From NCBI GenBank assembly GCA_937973965.1, contig CALJJQ010000082.1:1-42325 (forward strand): a stretch of 42,325 nt of DNA, given 5' to 3'. The translations under genes were made by a program, and so were the position numbers. The notes beneath the pieces were generated by a model. The model saw only the letters and a program-made list of their open reading frames with translations. It was not told the DNA's origin and ran no database searches. Shown here in pieces: positions 1 to 8,011 of this stretch. This stretch comes from an uncultured Calothrix sp. (lineage in GTDB: Bacteria; Cyanobacteriota; Cyanobacteriia; Cyanobacteriales; Nostocaceae). How positions within the stretch are numbered: position 1 is the first letter of the stretch; every line of letters begins with the position of its first letter.

Positions 1-128
1 CTGATTCCGCATCGCGATGCTGAATGCGATCGCCTGGCTTGTCAGAGATGGGGATATCGCACCCTGAGTCCCATAACTAGAAATTTGGCTCAATAATCAA
101 ACCTCTGAAATATTATTCTCTCATGGTA

Positions 129-539
129 TCAAACCACCCTGACATCCAGATGTTCCCCACCCAGGGCTTTTTCTCTAATGGCCAGCGATCGCACATACAA
201 TGGTTCGGCTTTGCTGTAATCCCCCTGCACTGGGTAAAGTTCTGCCAAATTATTCAGGCTAGTTGCCACATCCAGATGTTCCAGACCCAGAACTTTTTCT
301 CGAATTGCTAAAGCTTTCTCGGCTAGGGGTATGGCTTCTGTATATTTCCCCTGCTGAAACAATTCCCAAGCCCGTTGATTCAGCTTTTCTGCTTCTTGTA
401 ATTCTGGTGACTGCTGTATCGTCTGGGGTGGTTGGGTTTGTCCGGTCACTGGTTTCGGTTCGTTTACCAATAATCCCAGGGTCATTGCGACGAAGATTGA
501 CCAAGATAGGAACTGGGGGAAGGAAAATTGGGTAGGCAT
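129..539 (-). CDS. Truncated TPR (kinesin-light-chain type) secreted protein
   Basis: A 136-residue protein with a hydrophobic N-terminal segment (about residues 10-27, SWSIFVAMTLGLLV) that looks like a signal peptide or anchor, a Gln/Pro-rich linker, then TPR units of the kinesin-light-chain type (ALAIREKVLG, TSLNNLAELY, SLAIREKALG). Such TPRs are usually scaffolds in much longer cyanobacterial proteins, often with a C-terminal CHAT domain. Here the second full unit stops after HLDV, where the family would continue with ATSLNNLA, and is followed by RVV and TGA. Nothing TPR-like is visible in the 128 bases beyond. I read it as a 3'-truncated remnant or a very short member. The ATG start is followed directly by the signal-like segment, which supports it. 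Confidence 0.6.
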   Translation of the reverse strand: MPTQFSFPQFLSWSIFVAMTLGLLVNEPKPVTGQTQPPQTIQQSPELQEAEKLNQRAWELFQQGKYTEAIPLAEKALAIREKVLGLEHLDVATSLNNLAELYPVQGDYSKAEPLYVRSLAIREKALGGEHLDVRVV

Positions 540-1284
540 AAGTTAAATCTGATTATGGTAGGTGGATTAGGTAGTTATCGATCAACCTGTGGCTATTATT
601 TCAGGTTTTATCCAGTTGATTATGTAATTTTACGTAATTTTTCAGTGTTTTTACGGTTATAGTTCCAGTGGAGATTTGAGCATTTAGGTTCCAATTATAA
701 ATATTTCTCAGGGTGAGGGGGGTATGCAGAAATAATCTAGAGACGCGATATATCGCGTCTCTATCAGGGTTTCACATATCCAACGAATCAAGCCCTAAAA
801 CCAAACCCAAATTATTGTAGATTGTAGAATGTAGCAATGCTACGTCTCTACATGACATGACGTATTTGATTCTTCTCACCCCGTTTTTTTACAATACATA
901 TTAATGCAGTTTGTTCGATCAAAAATTTGAGGAAAAGGATTGATTTTTAATCTGGTTTCTATTAGTATGGAAATGTGGCTCCAAGGGGTCAACCTATCTT
1001 ATGCATGATAATAATTATCATTATAAATCTTGTAAGCCTTTACCCGTAAAGCTTTGAGAGAAAAGAGACGATGCATCCACCTGTATGGTGATGGCATTTC
1101 GAGCATTGGCGATGAACATTTTTTTTATCGGTTTCGCTGGAATAGTCCTGAAGTCAATAGACTCAAACGGTATATTTGTCGTTATCAAGTACAGACGGGA
1201 CATATCGCGTCTCTCCCGATTCCCTGCTCCCTACTCCCAAAAAACGAACTTATTAAGTATTAAAATCGACTTTTAAAACATCCT
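540..1284. other. Non-coding gap with palindromic repeats
   Basis: No convincing gene. The stretch holds the palindrome at 739-762, a second palindromic sequence near 826-853 (TAGCAATGCTA flanked by imperfect arms ending ACGTCTCTACA), and, toward cobL, a minus-strand MITE-like repeat (about 1190-1288). The ORFs that cross it run through the repeats and show no protein-like composition. Confidence 0.6.
739..762. repeat. Perfect 24-bp palindrome (GACGCG...CGCGTC family)
   Basis: The core AGACGCGATATATCGCGTCT is extended by AG and CT on the two sides, making a perfect inverted repeat. The same core with ATATAT, ACATGT or ATATGT centres occurs at 2821-2840, 6493-6512, 12825-12844 and 20186-20205, and imperfectly at 1193-1212. 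Confidence 0.85.
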
Positions 1285-1288
1285 CTAA
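1190..1288 (-). repeat. Partial MITE-like repeat, family A
   Basis: Read on the minus strand, this matches the left part of the full repeat at 20128-20300: TTAGAGGATGTTTTA, then TCGATTTTAATACTT, then a degenerate copy of the internal palindrome at 1193-1212. Its terminal TTAG coincides with the cobL stop codon (TAG at 1285-1287). Confidence 0.7.
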
Positions 1289-2493
1289 CTAGTTTTATTC
1301 ACAACCCACTGGGTAATAGGGGAAAAAGAGCGCCAGCTTAAGAATTTTCCTAACGGTTCAGCCCGTTGAATGTTGATGCGTGAAAGTCTACCGCCATACT
1401 TGTGGTGAAAGTTGAAAATTAGATGTTCACTTTCCACCGTTACCGCGTTGACAACTAAAGTACCACCGGGTTTAAGGGCATACCAGCAGGTTTCAAAGGT
1501 GTCAATAGTCGTTAAACCGCCACCAATAAAGACGGCATCGGGGGATTCTAAACTAGCTAAGGCTTGGGGTGCATCACCGTTAACGATACGTAGAGAAGGA
1601 ACACCGAGGGATAGGGCATTATCAGCAATATAGGTACAACGGCGAGAATCCTGCTCAATAGCGATTGCGTGACAATTGGGATGACTACGCATCCATTCAA
1701 TGCTGATGGAACCGCATCCTGCACCCACATCCCAGAGTAATTGACCGGGAAGGGGTGCTAAAGCTGCTAGAGTAATAGCTCTAGCCTCCGACTTAGTGAT
1801 TTGTCCATCGTGGTAGTAGGCAGTATCCGGTAAACCAGCCAAACGCGATCGCGGTACGATTCCTTTGTCGGCGATACACTCAATGGCAATCGTGTTGAGG
1901 GCCGCAATATCGGTATAATTAAATTCATTGGCGGTGGTAGTCAAGATACGCTCATTTGGTCCACCCATGCGTTCTAAAATTGTGATTTTACTATTTCCAT
2001 AGCCCTGCTTTGATAAAATCCCAGCAATTTTCGCCGGGGTATAATTGCCAGCACTTAGCACCAGAATTTTTGCACCTGGATAGAGAACCGCAGGTAGGAT
2101 TTCTGGAGGACGGGTCGTCAGACTGATTTTTTCCACATCAGCCAATGCCCATCCCAATCGCGCACAAGCCAAACTAAACGACGAAGGGGCTGGAATAATC
2201 GTCATTTCCGCAATGGGAATGCGCTGGAGTAAAACCACACCAATTCCGTGATATTGTGGGTCTCCACTCGCCAGAACGCAAACATTTTTACCCCGACGGG
2301 CGATAATTTCGTCGATCGTCGGTTCTAGGGGTGATGTCCAGGAGATTTTTTCCCGGTGATCATCCGGTGGCAGCATAGCCAAATGACGATTTCCACCGAC
2401 GATGACCTCCGCTTGTTCCAGAACCGCAGTTGCGATCGCACTTAACCCTGACAATCCATCTTCGCCGATGCCAACAACCGAAAGCCATTTCAT
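1285..2493 (-). CDS. cobL: Precorrin-6Y C5,15-methyltransferase (decarboxylating)
   Basis: A 402-residue fusion of CbiE and CbiT. It methylates precorrin-6Y (or the cobalt form) at C5 and C15 and decarboxylates the C12 acetate in cobalamin synthesis, using S-adenosylmethionine in the cytosol. The N-terminal half has the tetrapyrrole-methylase pattern (VVGIGEDGLSGL at the start, VCVLASGDPQYHGIG, IIPAPSSFSLACARLGW). The C-terminal half is a Rossmann methyltransferase with the SAM loop DVGAGCGSISIEW near residue 255 and DAVFIGGG near 320. I start at ATG 2493 (MKWLSVVGIG) rather than a TTG three codons upstream, because the family begins at that methionine. No other cobalamin genes are nearby. 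The stop codon lies inside the end of a MITE-like repeat. Confidence 0.93.
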   Translation of the reverse strand: MKWLSVVGIGEDGLSGLSAIATAVLEQAEVIVGGNRHLAMLPPDDHREKISWTSPLEPTIDEIIARRGKNVCVLASGDPQYHGIGVVLLQRIPIAEMTIIPAPSSFSLACARLGWALADVEKISLTTRPPEILPAVLYPGAKILVLSAGNYTPAKIAGILSKQGYGNSKITILERMGGPNERILTTTANEFNYTDIAALNTIAIECIADKGIVPRSRLAGLPDTAYYHDGQITKSEARAITLAALAPLPGQLLWDVGAGCGSISIEWMRSHPNCHAIAIEQDSRRCTYIADNALSLGVPSLRIVNGDAPQALASLESPDAVFIGGGLTTIDTFETCWYALKPGGTLVVNAVTVESEHLIFNFHHKYGGRLSRINIQRAEPLGKFLSWRSFSPITQWVVNKTS

Positions 2494-2681
2494 CTGAATC
2501 AAAGCGCTATATCCACAACTTAATAGATATTATTCCCCATATTTGTTGATTATGACTGGAAAGACCGAAAAGATAATCTGAAAATTTTTGTCTCAATCTT
2601 GCTTGAACTGGAGGGAGTAGCGAGTGGGGGTGGGGAAAAAGCACTTTCATACATTCTGCTGTAATATCGTTTACGCTAATG

Positions 2682-2755
2682 CTTGCTATATATCGGGGGC
2701 TGTAATCGTTGATTATTCTAGTTTCATTTATTGCAAAGTACATGAGAATCGATAT
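2682..2755 (-). repeat. About 75-bp dispersed repeat, inverted copy at 42011-42084
   Basis: The segment from CTTGCTATATATCGGGGGC to GAGAATCGATAT is repeated in inverse orientation near the right end of the window with only a few differences. It lies in the gap between cobL and the response regulator, beside another repeat with the 2821 palindrome. Confidence 0.8.
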
Positions 2756-2799
2756 TACACCATATCATTCAAATTTAGATACGTTTCCGCTCCCTGCAC

Positions 2800-2900
2800 C
2801 TCTAATCCCGATTCCCGTACAGACGCGACATGTCGCGTCTCTTCCCACTCCAAAAAAAACGATAATTTCAGTATTAAAAGCGACTGTTAAAATAATTAAA
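2800..2900 (-). repeat. Degenerate MITE-like repeat, family A
   Basis: On the minus strand it shows TTTTAACAGTCGC, TTTTAATACTG, AATTATCG and the perfect palindrome AGACGCGACATGTCGCGTCT (2821-2840), in the same order as the full copies at 6435-6606 and 20128-20300. Its outer end reaches the stop codon of the response regulator gene (2902). Confidence 0.6.
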
Positions 2901-2901
2901 T

Positions 2902-3588
2902 TTAACTTCCACAGCCAAATCGATAACCTTTACCATAAACGCTATGAATTAGCTGGGTCTCGTTTCCCACTTCAATTTTTCGCCGTAGCAATCTTACCAA
3001 AGCCGCAATTACGTTACTACTCGGTTGCTCATTTTCATCCCACAAATGTTGCATAATTTGGGCATGGGTCAGTAATTGTCCAGAATTTTCCATCAAATAC
3101 AGTAACAATTGTGCTTCTTTTGCCGATAATTCAATCACCCGACCTTGACGATAGGCAATTTGATTTTCCCGGTCTAATTCCAAATCATGGACACAAATCC
3201 GTGTCGATATCTGTTCCGGAATGGAAACCCCTGAACGTCTTAATAAAGCCCGAACTCTTGCTAACAACTCCCGCAATTCAAACGGCTTCACTAAATAATC
3301 ATCCCCACCTGCATCTAACCCTTCCACTCGATCATCGAGGGTATCTTTAGCAGTTAAAAATAGTACTGGAGTAGTTTTACCCTGTCGGCGAATTTCTTGA
3401 CAAATTTCCAATCCTGTTTTTCCCGGTAACATCCAATCCAAAATCAACAAATCATAAATTTCGGTTTCCGCCAAATGCAAACCATCCTCACCATTAGCAG
3501 CAAAATCCACCTGATAACCTTCCCGCGTTAACACCCGCGTCAGAGGTTCGGTTAATTCCACTTCATCATCAACAAGAAGAATACGCAT
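2902..3588 (-). CDS. OmpR/PhoB-family response regulator (RppA-like)
   Basis: A 228-residue two-component regulator. The receiver domain (about 1-115) has the acidic pair D7/D8, the phospho-acceptor D51 in LILDWMLPG, and the conserved Lys in LVKPFE. The C-terminal winged helix (about 130-225) has ELSAKEAQLLLYL and SVYGKGYRF, typical of OmpR DNA-binding domains. The LDWMLP and GLEICQ pattern resembles cyanobacterial RppA, a redox/metal-responsive regulator, but the identity is not certain. No histidine kinase lies beside it, so within this window it is an orphan. I use ATG 3588 (MRILLVDDE) in place of a TTG one codon upstream. The 3' end abuts a repeat. Confidence 0.88.
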   Translation of the reverse strand: MRILLVDDEVELTEPLTRVLTREGYQVDFAANGEDGLHLAETEIYDLLILDWMLPGKTGLEICQEIRRQGKTTPVLFLTAKDTLDDRVEGLDAGGDDYLVKPFELRELLARVRALLRRSGVSIPEQISTRICVHDLELDRENQIAYRQGRVIELSAKEAQLLLYLMENSGQLLTHAQIMQHLWDENEQPSSNVIAALVRLLRRKIEVGNETQLIHSVYGKGYRFGCGS

Positions 3589-3782
3589 CAATGGGATTTT
3601 GGATTTTAGATTTTGGATTATTTGACTCGGATTTCTTGCTCTTGAGGTCAGGGAGTTGGCTGTGTACTTTGTGCTTTTTTTGGGGTGACGAATTCATGTA
3701 CAAACTACTTGTTCCAATACTCTAGCTTGAAATACGGTGCTTTTGAGTTTTGCTTCCTGATTTGAGGTCGTAGCCCTCGTGA

Positions 3783-3831
3783 AATGCGTCCCTACGCGGA
3801 GCATCGGGACGAGATAGTCACAAAAACTGTG
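3783..3831. repeat. Dispersed hairpin repeat (GCGTCCC...GGGACG)
   Basis: A unit of about 49 bp with arms CGTCCC and GGGACG around ACGCGGAGCATC, followed by AGATA, TCACAAAAA and TGTGT. An almost identical copy lies at 42276-42325, the last bases of the window. Confidence 0.8.
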
Positions 3832-4052
3832 TGAACTAAATATGGGTAAATTCCTACAAAATCAATAGCCTAGTCAGGGAGCAAAAAATTATTTTACTTC
3901 ATGGGTCAAAACCTGAGAAAATAGTGTTAGTTAAATACTCTCAAAAAATAATATATAGAAACCATATTTGATGTTTAACAATATATCCAGTAGTCCAATA
4001 AGGAAGCTTTGACTGGTAATTTAACTTTACTACTCCTGACATCTACCTAGCA

Positions 4053-4140
4053 ATTTTGGCGCTTGTCAAGTCGGCTTTAGCCAGGGGAGTGTCAACTGAG
4101 CAAGGAGAGCTATCAACGTAGACGAGGTTCAAGCCAAAAT
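4053..4140. repeat. Inverted-repeat-bounded element resembling an IS605-type right end
   Basis: The segment is bounded by ATTTTGGCGCTTG (4053-4065) and CAAGCCAAAAT (4130-4140), which are inverted relative to each other with a 2-nt bulge. Inside is GGCTTTAGCCAGGGGAGTG followed by TCAA. That hairpin-plus-tail resembles the right end, and omega-RNA scaffold end, of many IS200/IS605 elements with tnpB. No tnpA or tnpB is present, so it would be a remnant; this is an inference from pattern memory. Confidence 0.35.
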
Positions 4141-4214
4141 CTATAGACGCACCTAGTGCGGATCGACCGAAGAGTAATCCAAAATCTAAAATTCATGTCA
4201 TTTTTGCAAACACC

Positions 4215-4850
4215 ATGATTGTTGTAGCCATTCCCAAAGGTGGACTTTTAAAAGATAGTATCCGTATACTCAAAGGTGCTGGCTTAGATTTTAGTGCCTT
4301 TTTAGACTCAGATACTCGCCAACTGCAAATTATCGATCCCCAAGGAATTGCCAAGGGACTGTTAGTTAGAGCGCAGGATGTACCCGTTTATGTTGAATAT
4401 GGACAAGCCCAATTAGGTATTGTGGGTTACGATGTGTTACGGGAGAAAAAGCCAAATGTAGCCCAATTGATAGACTTAAAATTTGGTCATTGTCGTCTCT
4501 CGGTGGCTGTCAAAGAGTCCAGTTCCTACCGTTCCCCCCTTGATTTACCTGCTCATGGACGGGTTGCTTCTAAGTATGTTAATTGCGCACGGGATTTTTT
4601 CCAAACTTTAGATTTACCCGTGGAAATTATCCCCCTCTATGGTTCAGTGGAACTAGGTCCAATTACAGGGATGTCAGAAGCAATTGTGGATTTGGTTTCC
4701 ACCGGTAGAACATTGCGGGAAAATGGCTTAGTGGAAATTGAAACCCTCTACGAAAGCACAGCTAGGTTAATTGCCCATCCCCTGAGTTATCGTTTAAATT
4801 CTGGCAATGTGAGTGATTTTGTCAGCAAAATGCGATCGCAAGTTGATTAA
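4215..4850 (+). CDS. hisG: ATP phosphoribosyltransferase, short form
   Basis: A 211-residue HisG catalytic subunit. It condenses ATP and PRPP to phosphoribosyl-ATP, the first committed step of histidine synthesis. The sequence starts with [14 protein letters not shown] and has [11 protein letters not shown] and the PRPP-binding segment [18 protein letters not shown] near residues 157-174. At this length it lacks the C-terminal regulatory domain of long HisG, so it belongs to the short form, which works as a complex with HisZ; no hisZ is seen here. The ATG at 4215 fits the family N-terminus. It stands alone on the plus strand, after a repeat-rich leader and before a MITE-like element at 4983-5080. 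Confidence 0.95.
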   Translation: MIVVAIPKGGLLKDSIRILKGAGLDFSAFLDSDTRQLQIIDPQGIAKGLLVRAQDVPVYVEYGQAQLGIVGYDVLREKKPNVAQLIDLKFGHCRLSVAVKESSSYRSPLDLPAHGRVASKYVNCARDFFQTLDLPVEIIPLYGSVELGPITGMSEAIVDLVSTGRTLRENGLVEIETLYESTARLIAHPLSYRLNSGNVSDFVSKMRSQVD

Positions 4851-4982
4851 TTGGGAGTTAGAGTACAGAATACAGGTTTTCTCGACTTAGGAGTATCCCA
4901 AGTAAACAAATACCCAGTCATGACGAACACAGCAATAAGAAAGTAAATTAATCATTTACTTTGTTGGAACACTCTACCTGGA

Positions 4983-5080
4983 TTTCTCACGAGTAAGTTG
5001 TAAGCCTTGAGTAACGGATTGATTTTCCTTCTACTCCCGTCACGGACTATTCCCCATGAGTTTTAGGGTTTTGTGAGAAA
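4983..5080 (+). repeat. MITE-like element with TTTCTCAC/GTGAGAAA ends, family B
   Basis: A 98-bp element between terminal inverted repeats TTTCTCAC and GTGAGAAA. A second copy of about 91 bp, in inverse orientation, lies at 30257-30347. Both share GAGTAAGTTGTAAGCCTTGA, GTAACGGATTGATTTTCCTT and GAGTTTTAGGGTTTTG. It has no coding capacity. It occupies the convergent gap between hisG and the GT4 gene. Confidence 0.8.
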
Positions 5081-5194
5081 TGCGGGTCTAGAAGTCGAGT
5101 TTTTGATATAAATCCCTGTAAAGACTTCTTATCCCATTTCACTCAAATTTTGACAGATTTTCTGACCCTGCTCCCGAAAGCTCTCCGTCAGGTA

Positions 5195-6367
5195 TCACCT
5201 CAAGCGATCGCGAAACCATGTTTGGTCTTCCCTGACACCAAATAACCAATTTTGAATCAAATCTCCCCATTTCAGGGGTATTTGTAAATTTTCCCAAGCG
5301 CTGGCAGTAGCGAGGGAGATTTGAGCGTATAATTGAGGATTGGTAAATAATTCACGGATACATGCAGCCAATTGCTGGGGATTGCGCTCTGGGAATATCA
5401 TCGCATTTTGGCGGTGGATTAAGTTACCGCGAAACATGGGATGGTCAGAGGCAATAATGGGTGTTCGGGTTGAGAGAGCTTCATAAATTGTTAAAGGCAA
5501 TCCCTCCGGATATTCATGCCAACTGGGAACAATCACCGCATCTGCTGTACTCATCAATTCAATCACCCGTGTTTGTGGAATTAATCCCAAAAATTCCACC
5601 TGTTCACTAATTTTCAAAGCCTGCGCACGACGTTGAAATTTCTCGATTTCCCCACCACCAGCTATTTTCACAGAAAGCGGACGAAATTGACCTAGTTTTG
5701 CCACTGCGGTTAAAATATCCCCCACCCCTTTATTTTCCTGGATTAAACCCACATAAACTAACTGAAGTGGACGGGAATTAATTGATAATTCCGATAATTC
5801 TTTTAATTCTTTCGTGGGAAACATATGGGGAGTTCTGTGGTGGGGAAAATCCCAAGGAATAATTTTGTTGGGATTAACACCAATCTGTTGTAAGGATAAG
5901 CAAGCATTAATCCCATGATTCGCAACTAAATCCACCTGGGGATGGTTTAATAATCTTGCCAAAGTGTAATTTTTCAGTCGTCGTTTCCAACCTCGTTGCA
6001 AGAAAGAATCAGCAAACAAACCTAAAATTTTAACTTGCTGCTGGATACCCCAGCGAAACATTTTTTCATGGGGGAAGTGAATTACTAAATGGGTGGGTTG
6101 TTGAGCTTGAATGATTTCTAACACCCGTTGGGAATTTTGATAGGGTTCCACTCCTGCTCCAATTACCCGTAAACCTGGTTGCACCTCTTCATTATAGGTT
6201 TGTTGAGTTTGACAACAAAGTAAAGCAACTTCCTCCAGTTTTTGGCTAAGTTCGGTCACGGTCTCAACCACATATTTTTGAGCATGGTAGGTTTCAATTC
6301 CCTGGTTACGGACTTGCTCAAATACTTTGCGATAATCGCCACCATACTGAACAATTAAAAGGCGCAT
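5195..6367 (-). CDS. Family 4 glycosyltransferase (exopolysaccharide)
   Basis: A 390-residue GT-B glycosyltransferase. The C-terminal domain has QLVYVGLIQENKGV, KIAGGGE, and the nucleotide-sugar binding motif of group 1 enzymes (SWHEYPEGLPLTIYEAL, with E-x7-E) near residues 283-299, then TPIIASDHP. It probably transfers a sugar from an NDP donor to a lipid-linked glycan at the inner face of the membrane; donor and acceptor are unknown. It is the last minus-strand gene of the polysaccharide cluster, separated from the GT2 gene by about 420 bp of repeats, so it may have its own promoter. The ATG start gives the usual MRLLIVQYGG N-terminus. Confidence 0.85.
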   Translation of the reverse strand: MRLLIVQYGGDYRKVFEQVRNQGIETYHAQKYVVETVTELSQKLEEVALLCCQTQQTYNEEVQPGLRVIGAGVEPYQNSQRVLEIIQAQQPTHLVIHFPHEKMFRWGIQQQVKILGLFADSFLQRGWKRRLKNYTLARLLNHPQVDLVANHGINACLSLQQIGVNPNKIIPWDFPHHRTPHMFPTKELKELSELSINSRPLQLVYVGLIQENKGVGDILTAVAKLGQFRPLSVKIAGGGEIEKFQRRAQALKISEQVEFLGLIPQTRVIELMSTADAVIVPSWHEYPEGLPLTIYEALSTRTPIIASDHPMFRGNLIHRQNAMIFPERNPQQLAACIRELFTNPQLYAQISLATASAWENLQIPLKWGDLIQNWLFGVREDQTWFRDRLR

Positions 6368-6434
6368 TAATTATTTTCAAGAATAGAGAATACAGAATAC
6401 AGGATACACGACACGAGAGTGTCAATCGTATCTT

Positions 6435-6606
6435 AGGGGTTGTTTTAAAAGCTGATTTTAATACTTGAATTATCTTTTTTGGGAATAGGGAGAGACGCGA
6501 CATGTCGCGTCTGTACTCTCGAAGGAAAAATCAGCTTTATAACACCATGTCCAGAGTCAGGACGATAGTCAAAATAGTGATAATTAATACTTGACAAACA
6601 ACCTCT
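6435..6606 (+). repeat. MITE-like repeat, family A, full-length copy
   Basis: A 172-bp element nearly identical to 20128-20300 over its whole length, including the palindrome at 6493-6512, TACTCTCGAAGGAAAAATCA and CATGTCCAGAGT. Its imperfect terminal inverted repeats read AGGGGTTGTTTT and AGAGGTTGTTT. It has no coding capacity. Confidence 0.85.
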
Positions 6607-6705
6607 GAGAGCATACTTTAAAAGTCGATTTTTAATACTTAACAAGTTCGCTTTTTTGGAGTAGAGACGACCCGTCAGGTTGTCTCTACAGGAAGTAGTT
6701 TATAA
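6607..6705 (+). repeat. Partial family A repeat with a different palindrome
   Basis: It follows directly on the full copy. It begins like the left arm of the family (TTTAAAAGTCGATTTTTAAT) but then carries another near-palindrome, GTAGAGACGACC and GGTTGTCTCTAC, instead of the GACGCG one. The family therefore carries exchangeable palindromic cores. Confidence 0.6.
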
Positions 6706-6787
6706 AGTCAAAGTCGGCTTTTGGGAATTTTAATTGTCATCCAAACCAGACTTCTCCCATTATTTTGTATTGGTGGGTTGACAGAAC

Positions 6788-8008
6788 CTACTCCCTCTCA
6801 GTCCGAATCCAATTACGTTCTGGTTTGATTAAAAAACGGAAGTATAGGGGAATTTTGCCCAAAATATATAGGGGAATAGTTAGTAACTGTCCCAGGGGAA
6901 GTTCAGTTTTGGCAAATTTACTCCAGGAGATAAAAATACCACTGAATAGGAAAACTCCAGCGATGAGCGCAATAATTGTCGGTAGCCAAAAGCTTGTGAC
7001 TAAAGCCAGACTAAAAGACATCACCACTACTCCAACCCATAACATCACTAGTAAAGAAAGTGGCGGAATGGCTAAATCCACAGCACTCCAAAATAGATCC
7101 CAGCGACGCTGCTGTAATGCATTGTTCACTAGGATTGGCACATAGGTGAACAGGGTTTGCAGGTGTCCGTGTTCCCAACGGGTGCGTTGAGTCTCGGCTG
7201 TTTTTTTGTTACTAGGTAAAGTTCCGAATACCCGTGCTTCAGGACAAAATACTGCTCCATAACCAGCCAAATTCAAATCTAAACCTAGTTTCATATCTTC
7301 AACGATGTGACCACTAGCTAAATTCACTTTCTCGATCACATACCAAGGAAAAGCCATCCCTGTACCCGCTAAAACACAGGGTAAACCCAATCTTGCTAAT
7401 CCCCGCGATCGCACGAGGTTTTTGACTTTAAAAGCAAAGGCTGAAATCCCATCTTTAGCTGTGGGTTTTTCTGGTGTATTCATTAGATAATTCGCTTGTA
7501 CAGGTTTTCCCGTAGCGATCGCAGTTTGGGTTAACAGGGGAATTGTGCGTCTGTCTACATCACAATCCGCATCAATCATGACTAGGATATCGGGTGGATT
7601 CTGACGAAGATAGCGAATTCCGTAATCGAGTGCATAACCCTTACCACGACGTTCAACATCACAACGTTCAATCACCTTCGCTCCGTGTCTACGAGCAACT
7701 TCCACAGTGTTGTCATCACAGTTATCCGCAATCACCACCACATCCTGATTGCTGTGACTGGAAGTATTCAACTGTTTGATTGTACGCGCGATCACATTTT
7801 CTTCGTTATGAGCAGGAATGATTACCGTCACCCGTTTGTCCCCATAACTGAATTGTTTACCCACCTGCTTGTCTAAGGTTAATGGCCATAGTGCAGCGAC
7901 ACATTCCACCAATAACAATCCACATAAAATCAATACCGTCAACACACCAACCCATACGAACAGGTTGGTAACGGTTTCCACTACCTGCACTACCTGAGCA
8001 ATTTTCAC
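6788..8008 (-). CDS. Family 2 glycosyltransferase, membrane-bound
   Basis: A 406-residue processive-type GT2. It has an N-terminal membrane segment (about residues 13-40), a GT-A domain beginning VTVIIPAHNEENVI, the metal-binding DAD (MIDADCDVD), the acceptor-site ED (GHIVEDMKLGLDLN), a Q-x-x-R-W-type motif (QRTRWEHGH), and at least two C-terminal membrane segments. It likely extends or starts a polysaccharide chain at the inner membrane. I keep the GTG start: AAGGAG lies 8 bases upstream, inside the last codons of the acyltransferase gene. Only three bases separate the two genes, so they are co-transcribed and probably translationally coupled. Confidence 0.88.
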   Translation of the reverse strand: MKIAQVVQVVETVTNLFVWVGVLTVLILCGLLLVECVAALWPLTLDKQVGKQFSYGDKRVTVIIPAHNEENVIARTIKQLNTSSHSNQDVVVIADNCDDNTVEVARRHGAKVIERCDVERRGKGYALDYGIRYLRQNPPDILVMIDADCDVDRRTIPLLTQTAIATGKPVQANYLMNTPEKPTAKDGISAFAFKVKNLVRSRGLARLGLPCVLAGTGMAFPWYVIEKVNLASGHIVEDMKLGLDLNLAGYGAVFCPEARVFGTLPSNKKTAETQRTRWEHGHLQTLFTYVPILVNNALQQRRWDLFWSAVDLAIPPLSLLVMLWVGVVVMSFSLALVTSFWLPTIIALIAGVFLFSGIFISWSKFAKTELPLGQLLTIPLYILGKIPLYFRFLIKPERNWIRTERE

Positions 8009-8011
8009 AAC

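Larger units (their letters stand above)
3589..4214. other. Non-coding gap upstream of hisG
   Basis: No gene is visible. It contains a hairpin-forming repeat at 3783-3831, also present at the right end of the window (42276-42325), and an 88-bp inverted-repeat-bounded element at 4053-4140 that resembles an IS200/IS605 right end. hisG presumably has its promoter here. Confidence 0.5.

Noticed and set aside
1054-1276. Overlapping plus-strand ORFs in front of cobL
   Set aside because: They read through the partial MITE-like repeat and show no conserved pattern.
2624-3056. Two plus-strand ORFs of 88 and 115 codons
   Set aside because: They cross dispersed repeats and the antisense strand of the response regulator; no protein-like features.
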